Positions 22,127 to 28,827 of a stretch of DNA of 28,827 bases are shown here, one piece after another (positions within the stretch are counted from its first letter, which is position 1; every line of letters starts with the position of its first letter). Source of the stretch: ZC4RG29 sp036273935 (GTDB lineage Bacteria > Bacteroidota > Bacteroidia > Cytophagales > Cyclobacteriaceae). Location: NCBI GenBank assembly GCA_036273935.1, contig DASUGQ010000084.1, positions 1 through 28,827 on the forward strand, in the 5' to 3' direction. A program made the translations under genes and the position numbers. The notes beneath the pieces were generated by a model, which searched no databases, had not been told where the DNA came from, and saw only the letters and a list, made by a program, of their open reading frames with translations.

Positions 22127-23239
22127 ATGAACCTTAAACTTAATCTCCTTCAAAGTCTCTCTCTTTCCCTTGTTGTGCTCTTCACCGCCTGCAAGAAACC
22201 GGCGACGGAGGAAACGGCAGCAGCCGACAGCGTGGCGCAGGATACAGTCAAAAAAGAACCTGTACCCATATCCGAGCCGTTAGTAACAGAAATCTATACG
22301 GCTGATCCATCTGCCCATGTGTTCAACGGAAAAATCTACATCTATCCCTCGCACGACGTTGATGCCGGCATACCGGAAAATGATATGGGCGATCACTTCG
22401 ACATGCGTGATTACCACATCCTTTCCATGGACAGCATTGGCGGGCCGGTGACCGACAATGGTGTAGCGCTGGATATTAAAGATATCCCCTGGGCAGGACG
22501 TCAACTGTGGGCGCCGGATGCTGCCTTCAGCAATGGAAAGTATTATTTGTATTTCCCCATGAAGGACAAACGGGATGTTTTTCGCATCGGTGTAGCGGTG
22601 AGTTCATCACCCACTGGTCCGTTCAAGGCTGAAGCGAAACCCATACAGGGAAGCTACAGCATTGACCCGGCTGTGTTCAAAGATGACGACGGAAGCTTCT
22701 ACATGTACTTCGGTGGCATCTGGGGCGGACAGTTGCAGCGCTGGGCCAGTGGCAAATACGATTCGGCCGGGTCAAAAACTGATCTGCAGAAAGATGAAGA
22801 GCCGGCCATCAACCCACGGGTGGCGAAGATGAGCAAGAACATGCTTGGATTTGCCGAGCCAGTCCGTGAGGTACAGATCCTGGATGAAAACGGCAAACCG
22901 TTTCTGGGCAAAGATCACGACCACCGTTTCTTTGAAGCCTCCTGGATGCACAAATACAACGGCAAGTATTACTTCTCTTATTCAACGGGTGATACACACT
23001 ACATCAACTATGCCATCGGCGACAGCCCTTACGGACCCTTTACCTACAAAGGCGTAGTGCTGAACCCGGTGGTCGGGTGGACCAATCACCACTCCATCGT
23101 GGAGATCAACGGCAAGTGGTATTTGTTCTATCACGACAGCACGTTGTCTGGCGGGAAGACGCATTTACGTTGTGTAAAGGTGACGGAGCTGAAGTACAAT
23201 CCGGATGGGACTATCCAGACGGTGACGGCGTACAAGTAA
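22127..23239 (+). CDS. Glycoside hydrolase family 43 lipoprotein
   Basis: 370-residue five-bladed beta-propeller hydrolase, probably a beta-xylosidase or alpha-L-arabinofuranosidase. A lipoprotein signal peptide ends in the lipobox FTAC (C22), followed by an acidic, alanine-rich linker. The three GH43 acidic residues are visible: general base D59 in TADPSAHVF, pKa-modulating D179 in SIDPAVFKDDDG, and general acid E269 in FFEASWMHK. PDAAFSNGKYYLYF and GVAVSSSPTGPF are typical blade motifs. Start ATG is preceded by a palindromic promoter-like region. It is a single gene between terminator-like structures. Linkage specificity cannot be read from the sequence. Confidence 0.92.
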   Translation: MNLKLNLLQSLSLSLVVLFTACKKPATEETAAADSVAQDTVKKEPVPISEPLVTEIYTADPSAHVFNGKIYIYPSHDVDAGIPENDMGDHFDMRDYHILSMDSIGGPVTDNGVALDIKDIPWAGRQLWAPDAAFSNGKYYLYFPMKDKRDVFRIGVAVSSSPTGPFKAEAKPIQGSYSIDPAVFKDDDGSFYMYFGGIWGGQLQRWASGKYDSAGSKTDLQKDEEPAINPRVAKMSKNMLGFAEPVREVQILDENGKPFLGKDHDHRFFEASWMHKYNGKYYFSYSTGDTHYINYAIGDSPYGPFTYKGVVLNPVVGWTNHHSIVEINGKWYLFYHDSTLSGGKTHLRCVKVTELKYNPDGTIQTVTAYK

Positions 23240-23263
23240 TTCTAGAAGTAGTCAAAAGGTTTT

Positions 23264-23297
23264 ATTGCCGATCAGGGGGAAGGGCCTTATCGGCAAT
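23264..23297 (+). terminator. Hairpin terminator after the GH43 gene
   Basis: ATTGCCGAT (23264-23272) and ATCGGCAAT (23289-23297) are perfect 9-bp arms. AGG/CCT adds pairs inside after one mismatch. It lies 25 bases after the GH43 stop. The following TCTTGCTTT is only moderately T-rich. Confidence 0.55.
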
Positions 23298-23311
23298 TCT
23301 TGCTTTAAATT

Positions 23312-23319
23312 TATTTTTG
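23312..23319 (+). promoter_or_regulatory. Candidate -7 element of the TonB_C-like gene
   Basis: TATTTTTG fits TAnnTTTG exactly and ends 46 bases before the ATG. No -33 TTG at the usual spacing is evident. Confidence 0.3.
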
Positions 23320-23365
23320 AGGTTGGAAACTCACAAAACAACATCGACTCCATTACGAAATAATT

Positions 23366-23821
23366 ATGCGATTAACACTTTTTACTTTATTCCATTTGAC
23401 TGCTTATTTAAGTGCTTCCGGACAATTTGTTGCAACGATGGAGGTGAAGGAACCTATCCCTGGCGTTTGCAATGAAAAAGAAGTTTATGCAATCTTTCCC
23501 ATGTTCAAAGGTCAGGAGGAAGCCATCTGTCCTGCGACGAATGAGGCGATTCTTGAACGGCTGAATAATGAAGTTCAATTCGTAAAGGACAACCCAAAGT
23601 ATGATGATAAGGGAATGATTGGACTCATCATTAACTGCAGGGGAGAAGTGGTCAAATGCAAAATGGATAACAAGACGAAAAAGTCAGAATTGGATAAGCA
23701 AATAGAAGACGTGTTTAATTCGTTGGGAGCTTGGAAGGCGGGAAAGTTGAATGGTAAGGAGGTCGATACTTCAAAACTATTCAGTTTCAAAATTAGGAAT
23801 GGAAAATTTTCATTTGACTAG
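23366..23821 (+). CDS. Secreted TonB C-terminal-domain-like protein
   Basis: 151-residue exported protein. A signal peptide covers about residues 1-20 (ending SASGQ). The second half resembles the TonB C-terminal domain: GMIGLIINCRGEVVKCKM matches the G-x-V/I...G-x-V strand pattern, a helix LDKQIEDVFNSL follows, then AWKAGKLNGKEVD matches the W-x-P/A-G-x-x-N-G-x-x-V segment. There is no transmembrane anchor or proline-rich spanner, so it cannot act as a normal energy transducer. Four cysteines (C35, C55, C91, C98) could form disulfides outside the cytoplasm. Such isolated TonB_C-like proteins are common in Bacteroidota and mostly unstudied. It converges on the AraC gene with 16 bases between stops. 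Confidence 0.75.
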   Translation: MRLTLFTLFHLTAYLSASGQFVATMEVKEPIPGVCNEKEVYAIFPMFKGQEEAICPATNEAILERLNNEVQFVKDNPKYDDKGMIGLIINCRGEVVKCKMDNKTKKSELDKQIEDVFNSLGAWKAGKLNGKEVDTSKLFSFKIRNGKFSFD

Positions 23822-23837
23822 AAACAGGCGAGCGCCC

Positions 23838-24746
23838 CTACGAAACTGAAACATTCCGAAACTTCAGGGGAGTTGTCTGCGTGTGTTTCTTAAAGAAGTT
23901 ATTGAAATGAGTGACCTCGGTGAATCCCAGTGCGTAAGCGACTTCGGAGACATTCCAGTTGCTGTGTCGCAGGAGGATTTTCGATTCCTGCAAAATGCGT
24001 TCGGAGATGATCTGTGAAGTGGTTTTTTGTGTCGTCTCCTTCACGGCGCGATTTAAATGATTGACATGCACATTGAGCTGGCTGGCAAAATCAGAAGGTG
24101 AACGAAAGTTGATATTCCGGTGCGTCTCATCAATGGGGAACTGGCGCTCCAGCAACTCCAGGAATACTGTCGAAATTCTTTGAGAGGCATTGGGCAAGTG
24201 CCTCTCCAGCGTTTCGGAAGGCTGCATCTTCAGGGCAAAATGCAAGAGTTCAAAGATGTGATTGCGGATTACATCATATCGGTATTTATAATCGGAGTTG
24301 AGTTCTTTTTCCATGCGCGAAAAAATTCCGCTTACCAGGAGGGCCTCTTCGTCTGACAGTTCAAAGATGTGGGCTCCATTCGGCTGGAAGACCTCGTACT
24401 GATTCAATTGTCCGAACTGATGAAAAAAGTGTTGATTGAAAATACAGTAGACCCCTTCGCGAATCTTGTCGAGATGTTCCCACTTGTAGGGAATCTGGGG
24501 ATTGGAGAATGACAAGGCCTGTTTTTTTACTTCAATTACTTTGTCCGCGAAATGCACCTCGCTGTTGCCCTTCACCAACATGATCTTGTAGAAGTCCCGC
24601 CTTCGGTAAGGTATGTTCGTCGGTTTCCCTTCTACATAGGGCTCTAAATGGAACAGGTTAAAATGACCGATTTCATCCCTGAGATTATCCGGTACCCAGT
24701 CGAATTTTCTTTTGTATAAATCCTGTAGTGTCTCCGCCTTGTCCAT
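23838..24746 (-). CDS. AraC-family transcriptional regulator
   Basis: 302 residues from the ATG at 24746; a TTG at 24755 would add three residues. The N-terminal half (about 20-180) is a cupin-like ligand-binding domain (YRRRDFYKIMLVKGNSEVHF, then FSNPQIPYKWE), as in sugar- or metabolite-sensing members. The C-terminal two helix-turn-helix units run from about 205 to 300. The first is FASQLNVHVNHLNRAVKE and the second is NVSEVAYALGFTEVTHFNNFFKK, ending in the family's T-P-x-x-F-R. It may control the nearby GH43 or GH10 genes or the propeller gene, but no target site was recognised. A cluster of GTTAC/GTAAC half-sites lies about 210 bp upstream of its start. Confidence 0.92.
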   Translation of the reverse strand: MDKAETLQDLYKRKFDWVPDNLRDEIGHFNLFHLEPYVEGKPTNIPYRRRDFYKIMLVKGNSEVHFADKVIEVKKQALSFSNPQIPYKWEHLDKIREGVYCIFNQHFFHQFGQLNQYEVFQPNGAHIFELSDEEALLVSGIFSRMEKELNSDYKYRYDVIRNHIFELLHFALKMQPSETLERHLPNASQRISTVFLELLERQFPIDETHRNINFRSPSDFASQLNVHVNHLNRAVKETTQKTTSQIISERILQESKILLRHSNWNVSEVAYALGFTEVTHFNNFFKKHTQTTPLKFRNVSVS

Positions 24747-24951
24747 CACAATCAATTTACAAAATTCTGGCCGTCAATTCTATTGCAATTCACATCACGT
24801 GGGGTCATCCTTTACCGGACACTTCCTGCGCAAGGAATTGATGCAACATTTTTTTAAAATGGAGCATCGGCAAAGGAAGATCATCCTTCAACCTACTGGA
24901 AACGAAATTCAATGCATTACTTACGAATTTCAAACAATGAATGAACGCGCC

Positions 24952-24979
24952 GTTACCTGTTACTGTAACTCGTCGTAAC
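24952..24979. repeat. Cluster of four GTTAC/GTAAC half-sites
   Basis: GTTAC at 24952 and 24959 is answered by GTAAC at 24965 and 24975. The inner pair makes the perfect palindrome GTTAC-T-GTAAC. The rest of the 273-bp gap between the AraC start and the propeller stop shows no convincing gene. The cluster lies 40 bases after the propeller gene's end and far upstream of the AraC start. It may be an operator or a transcript-end hairpin. Confidence 0.4.
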
Positions 24980-25019
24980 ACCAAGAAGGCGCCGGAAGGC
25001 AATTTCGCGCAGGGTTCCG

Positions 25020-26381
25020 TTAGTCACATTTGCCGCCCGTTAGCTCGATGGCATAAAGGAAACCATCGGCACTGCCAACATAAAGCACACCTTCATATAT
25101 GTAAGCTGAAGAAACAACGGGTCCCAGCGCGTAGAATTTATTCATGACCTCCACCGTGTTGGCATAAACCGATACATCTTTTCCGCTGGCAGCCAGCATG
25201 AAATCCATGTGGTCGTCTTTCAGTACCAGCGCGGCATTTTTCTTCCGGCTTTCCAGCGCAAATTCATCCCAACACTTTCCCTCAGAAGAAAGGTCAAGCG
25301 CAAATAGCGCCCCTGTGAAATCTCCAAAGTAAGCAGTGTTTCCGGCAAGAGAAGGTGAACTGTAAACATAACCGTGAGTCTTAAATCTGAACTTTTCACG
25401 ACCCGTCTGTGCGTCAATGGCAAGCAACAGGTAAGAGTCGGACGTGCCAACGTAGAGGACATGATCTTTAATTGTTGGTGAACTGAGAATCCACGATCCC
25501 TCGGCATCATAAGTCCAGACCACTTCGCCTGTGGCAGCGCTGAGGCAATAAACGTGAGCATCCCGCGCTCCAAAATAAACATTGTCGCCATCCACGACCG
25601 CTGAACTTTGGATTCCGGTCATGCCTGGTTTGTCACCCGTACGGACCTTCCACTTCAACTGACCTGTCTTTGAGTCGATAGCGTAGAAATTTGCATCCCA
25701 GCTTCCGACGTAAACAGTTTGATGCATAACAGCAGGCGTCGTGTGAATGGGACCATCGGTACGAAATTTCCACCGGATCGTTCCATCCTCAGCATTCACG
25801 GCATACAGGTTGCCGTCGCTGCTTCCAAAATAAATTGTCCGCCCCTGGTCGTCAGGATCGGGAACCACTGACGAAAGAAAAAAGTCCCATGGATCTTCGA
25901 GGTATTGATCGACCGGCTTCATACCAAAATATCCAATGCCACCCATCCATTTTTCACCACCGGTTTTCACGCGCCACTTTTCTTTCCCTGTGCCGGCATC
26001 AACAGCGTAGTAGTAGCCGTCAAAACTTCCTATGTAAACGGTGTGGTTAAATACAGACGGAGAAGAATGGACTGCTCCTCCCGTTTTGAATTTCCAACGC
26101 AATTTACCCGTCTTGAGGTCTGCCGCATACAGGTAATGATCTTCACTGCCGGCATAGACCGTTCCGTCAAGTACAGCGGGCGATGAGAATATTTTGCCGC
26201 CTGCATCTAATTTCCACTTCACCTTATCAAAATGTGTGTACTCACTTTCAGTATAAATGCCATCTTGCTGACGGCAGGCATGAAACCTGACATACTGAAA
26301 AGGTGAAGGCGATTGTTGAGCAGGAAGAATTGCAGTTGCAAAAAGGGCGATGATGAGGGGGAAAGAGAATTTCTTCAGCAT
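25020..26381 (-). CDS. Exported eight-bladed PQQ-repeat beta-propeller
   Basis: 453-residue protein with signal peptide (MLKKFSFPLIIALFATAILPAQQ). Eight beta-propeller blades are visible as repeats of S-S-P...V-Y-x-G-S-x-D-x-x-x-Y-A-x-D-x-x-T-G-x-x-x-W, for example VYAGSEDHYLYAADLKTGKL and VYVGSWDANFYAIDSKTGQL. Blade 3 has an insertion (GGIGYFGMKPVDQYLEDPWD) before its SSVV strand. PQQ repeats occur both in quinoprotein dehydrogenases and in scaffold proteins such as BamB. I see no dehydrogenase-specific cofactor or calcium-site signature, and no cytochrome CxxCH. A structural or binding role is therefore as likely as catalysis. It is transcribed alone toward the AraC gene and away from the xylanase gene. 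Confidence 0.88.
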   Translation of the reverse strand: MLKKFSFPLIIALFATAILPAQQSPSPFQYVRFHACRQQDGIYTESEYTHFDKVKWKLDAGGKIFSSPAVLDGTVYAGSEDHYLYAADLKTGKLRWKFKTGGAVHSSPSVFNHTVYIGSFDGYYYAVDAGTGKEKWRVKTGGEKWMGGIGYFGMKPVDQYLEDPWDFFLSSVVPDPDDQGRTIYFGSSDGNLYAVNAEDGTIRWKFRTDGPIHTTPAVMHQTVYVGSWDANFYAIDSKTGQLKWKVRTGDKPGMTGIQSSAVVDGDNVYFGARDAHVYCLSAATGEVVWTYDAEGSWILSSPTIKDHVLYVGTSDSYLLLAIDAQTGREKFRFKTHGYVYSSPSLAGNTAYFGDFTGALFALDLSSEGKCWDEFALESRKKNAALVLKDDHMDFMLAASGKDVSVYANTVEVMNKFYALGPVVSSAYIYEGVLYVGSADGFLYAIELTGGKCD

Positions 26382-26587
26382 TTCGTACTAATTCTGGTTT
26401 ATTTGAAAAAGCAGTAAGGTCCAAAGATTAAGATATTCTTTAAATCCATAGCTGTTTTCCCCGTAAAATTGTCGACGGAATTCGTGAATCAGAAACGATA
26501 CCTTAAATTGTCATTGGAATATTCACACAAGACAGTTTAGACGGTCGTTGGTGACAGTTAACTTCAAAAAATTTAAGGATAATTTAT

Positions 26588-27856
26588 ATGAAAGGTTTCA
26601 ATGGCTCGGTTACAAGATTGATTCCCTGTTTCATGGTTTCAATTCTTCAGTTTCTTTTCATGGAATCAAATGCACAGTTCCCGGGTATCAATGAAGATAT
26701 CGCGAAGAACCGGAAAGGTGAATTGATCATTAGAGCAAAACCGGGAGACAAGGTATCGGTTGAGCAGTTGAGTCATGAGTTCTGGTTCGGGTGTGCCATC
26801 AGCAATGGTTTTGTGGATGGTTCGATGTCGGAAAATGATGTGAAGCAGTACAACGAAAAATTTCTGAAGAACTTCAATTCAGCGGTGACGGAGAATGCCG
26901 TGAAGTGGTTGAGCATGGAGCGCGAGAAAGGCCATGTGAATTATGCTACCGTGGATGGAATCCTGGCATGGACAGATAAAAATCATATTCCCCTGAGGGG
27001 CCACAACCTTTTTTGGGGCATCGACAAGTTTGTGCAGCCGTGGCTAAAAGAATTGAATGACGATGAACTCAAGCGGACGCTGCAGAACAGGGCGGAAACA
27101 GTTACGAAACGTTACAAAGGGCGGTTTGCGGAATATGACCTGAATAATGAAATGATCCATGGGAATTATTATGAACAACGCCTTGGTCCCGGGATTACCA
27201 AACTCATGGCGCAATGGGCACATAACGGTGACCCTGATGCCAGACTGTTCCTGAATGACTACGACATTCTGACGGGGAACAAATTGACTGAGTATATGGC
27301 ACACATCCGGAAATTGTTAAGCCAGGGTGTGCCCATTGCCGGGATCGGTGTTCAGGGACATCTGCACACGGACACTTTTGATCGCAAAGAACTAAAACGA
27401 GCCCTGGACTCGCTGGCCGTTTTCAAACTGCCCATACGGATCACGGAGTTTAACATGCCCGGTCAACGCTCAAAATATCTTACAGACCGGATACTGACGA
27501 TGACACCCGCAGAAGAAGCGCTGAAGGCAAAGGAAATCGTAGACTACTATAAAATATGTTTTGCCCACCCGGCTGTTGAAGGTATCCTCATGTGGGGATT
27601 TTGGGCAGGCGCCAACTGGATTCCCGCTTCTTCACTTTACAGGCGCGACTGGTCACCAACACCAGCAGCAGAGGCTTACCATGATCTGATCTATAAAGAG
27701 TGGTGGACGAAGAGTCCGGGAATAATAGGTAAGGATGGCGTTTTTTCTGTTCCCGCATTTTACGGAAAGTATAAGGTGACTGTCAATGGCGTGGCAAAGG
27801 AAATTGATTTGACCAAAGCAAAAGGAAAGGTCACCGTGGATTTTGGGAAGCAATGA
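26588..27856 (+). CDS. Glycoside hydrolase family 10 endo-1,4-beta-xylanase
   Basis: 422-residue secreted xylanase with a signal region to about residue 30 (ending SNAQ). A short beta-rich stretch follows, then the GH10 TIM barrel. Family motifs are PLRGHNLFWG at 135-144, acid/base E188 in YDLNNEMIHG, FLNDYDIL at 221-228, GVQGHLH at 254-260 and nucleophile E287 in RITEFNMPG. A C-terminal GILMWGFWAGANW closes the barrel. Residues about 380-422 form an extra small beta segment (VFSVPAFYGKYKVTVNG) that could be a minimal binding or packing module. The enzyme cleaves xylan chains internally and would work with the CE2-like deacetylase and the GH43. It is a single gene with 206 bp upstream of its ATG, where I recognise no clear promoter. 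Confidence 0.93.
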   Translation: MKGFNGSVTRLIPCFMVSILQFLFMESNAQFPGINEDIAKNRKGELIIRAKPGDKVSVEQLSHEFWFGCAISNGFVDGSMSENDVKQYNEKFLKNFNSAVTENAVKWLSMEREKGHVNYATVDGILAWTDKNHIPLRGHNLFWGIDKFVQPWLKELNDDELKRTLQNRAETVTKRYKGRFAEYDLNNEMIHGNYYEQRLGPGITKLMAQWAHNGDPDARLFLNDYDILTGNKLTEYMAHIRKLLSQGVPIAGIGVQGHLHTDTFDRKELKRALDSLAVFKLPIRITEFNMPGQRSKYLTDRILTMTPAEEALKAKEIVDYYKICFAHPAVEGILMWGFWAGANWIPASSLYRRDWSPTPAAEAYHDLIYKEWWTKSPGIIGKDGVFSVPAFYGKYKVTVNGVAKEIDLTKAKGKVTVDFGKQ

Positions 27857-27884
27857 AATTACTTTCGAAGAAACTTGAATTAAA

Positions 27885-28827
27885 TCAGATGATGGCCGGC
27901 GCAGTCTCCTTCATTCGATTTAGGATGTGTCGTACAATGCGCTTCGCGTCACGATCTGTCCCCTGGATCATGGTGGATGAAAAGGAATAAAGAAAATGTA
28001 GTCCGGTGAAGTAAAGTCCGGATACTGATTCAACAATACCTGCACGATGATTGGGTTCGTGCTCACCCATTACGGGAAGTTTTATCCATGAGAACCCGGG
28101 ATGGAAACCTGTACACCAAATTACATTTTTAACGTCCGGCATCGTTCCATCTTCCAGCAATGGCTTGCCTTCCCGCATGCCAACAGCTTTTGAAACACGA
28201 ACCACTCCAGCTTTTTTGAGGTCGTTAGGTTTTACCCTGATGAGCGGCCCTCCTATGGTAAGAACTTTTTTGCGAACGTTTCTGCCGATTGGTGTATCGA
28301 TGGTGAAAATGCGGTGGAACAGTACTCTTAAAACCAGGGGGAGAAAAAAGAATCTCGCTATTGGACTGGCTATGCGAAAGGGAATATGCCCCGTGTCCCT
28401 TCCTGACATATAAACTTTATGTGTTCGCGACAACTCCATGGCTATTTCCGAGCCGGAATTCCCGGCGCCCACGAGCAGCACGCCGCCTGCCTGGACCTGG
28501 TTGGGGTTTCGATAAATGTGTGAATGAAACTGAACGATGTCGGGATCAAGGTCATTTGCAAACGCCGGAATTTTAGGTTGCTGATAGTTGGCCATCGCGA
28601 TGATCACATGATCAGCTTCAAAGCGACGGTTACCCGATTGCACTACAAACCTACCGTTCTCTTTCGTAAGACTGTCGACCCTGACACCATTCATTACGGG
28701 AAGCTCAAATGTCTGCGCATAATGCTCAAGGAAATCGGCCATCTCATCTTTCGTTGGAAAATAATGAGCATGTGCCGGGAAGGGCATTCCTGGAAGTCCG
28801 TCGTAGCGGGCGGGTGTAAACAGTCTC
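27885..28827 (-). CDS. Flavin-containing monooxygenase/FAD-dependent oxidoreductase, 5' partial
   Basis: C-terminal 300-odd residues of an FAD- and NADPH-dependent oxidoreductase. The frame continues to the window edge as RLFTPARYDGLPGMPFPA, the conserved segment of this family, so the FAD-binding N-terminus lies outside and the ATG at 28787 is internal. Visible features are FPTKDEMADFLEHYA, VIIAMANYQQPKIP, the NADPH Rossmann motif VGAGNSGSEIAMELS, and WCTGFHPGF near the C-terminus. Family members oxygenate small nucleophilic substrates or act in reductive steps; the substrate is unknown. It converges on the xylanase gene with 28 bases between their stops and no obvious hairpin. Confidence 0.88.
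   Translation of the reverse strand, partial: RLFTPARYDGLPGMPFPAHAHYFPTKDEMADFLEHYAQTFELPVMNGVRVDSLTKENGRFVVQSGNRRFEADHVIIAMANYQQPKIPAFANDLDPDIVQFHSHIYRNPNQVQAGGVLLVGAGNSGSEIAMELSRTHKVYMSGRDTGHIPFRIASPIARFFFLPLVLRVLFHRIFTIDTPIGRNVRKKVLTIGGPLIRVKPNDLKKAGVVRVSKAVGMREGKPLLEDGTMPDVKNVIWCTGFHPGFSWIKLPVMGEHEPNHRAGIVESVSGLYFTGLHFLYSFSSTMIQGTDRDAKRIVRHILNRMKETAPAII

Noticed and set aside
24805..25002. 65-codon minus-strand open frame in the AraC-propeller gap
   Set aside because: No recognisable motif or coupling to a neighbour; overlaps the GTTAC palindrome cluster and looks like chance in a short gap.
22127..27856. Classical polysaccharide utilisation locus
   Set aside because: No SusC-like TonB-dependent receptor or SusD-like lipoprotein is present among the enzymes.
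1..28827. tRNA, rRNA, CRISPR array, insertion sequence or phage genes
   Set aside because: Read through for CCA-ending cloverleaf patterns, regularly spaced repeats, transposase or integrase motifs; none was convincing.

Overview
The window looks like a chromosome segment of a free-living Bacteroidota bacterium, most likely a Cytophagales/Fulvivirgaceae-type organism. The evidence is moderate GC content, few Shine-Dalgarno sequences, several TAnnTTTG-type -7 promoter elements, many lipoprotein signal peptides, TPR-CHAT and TonB_C-like proteins, and a plant-polysaccharide esterase/GH43/GH10 set. I see no rRNA, tRNA, CRISPR array, insertion sequence, phage gene or attachment site. Taxonomy is inferred from style of sequence, not from a marker gene.

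Left part (1-7500): the 3' end of a Gfo/Idh/MocA oxidoreductase and a 51-residue zinc-ribbon membrane protein. Facing them on the minus strand is an exported TPR-CHAT protease-like protein, preceded by a predicted outer-membrane barrel protein. Then comes a plus-strand operon of a CE2-like SGNH esterase lipoprotein, a TRIC/UPF0126 channel protein and an unrecognised 122-residue protein. It converges on a cyclophilin, with a perfect 15-bp inverted repeat between the two.

Middle (7501-12140): an acyltransferase-3 membrane protein overlaps tail-to-tail with a three-gene minus-strand operon of ECF-like sigma factor, 89-residue anti-sigma-like protein and complete ClpP. This is the most intriguing unit in the window, because it may be a sigma factor whose control includes its own ClpP. 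The 293-bp gap between the sigma operon and a divergent lipoprotein gene is rich in palindromes and repeats. A DUF3445/HODM-type haem oxygenase follows.

Right-middle (12198-19789): one co-directional block of response regulator, histidine kinase, TolC-like channel, adaptor lipoprotein and heavy-metal RND pump. This reads as a metal-sensing and efflux system. Pump residues fit a CzcA-like divalent-cation exporter better than a Cu/Ag exporter.

Right end (19918-28827): a quinone oxidoreductase plus a Tat-exported phosphotriesterase-like hydrolase, a GH43 lipoprotein, a secreted TonB_C-like protein, an AraC regulator, an eight-bladed PQQ-repeat propeller, a GH10 xylanase and the C-terminal part of a flavin monooxygenase. 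The CE2-like, GH43 and GH10 enzymes suggest hemicellulose use, but no SusC/SusD pair is present, so this is not a classical polysaccharide utilisation locus.
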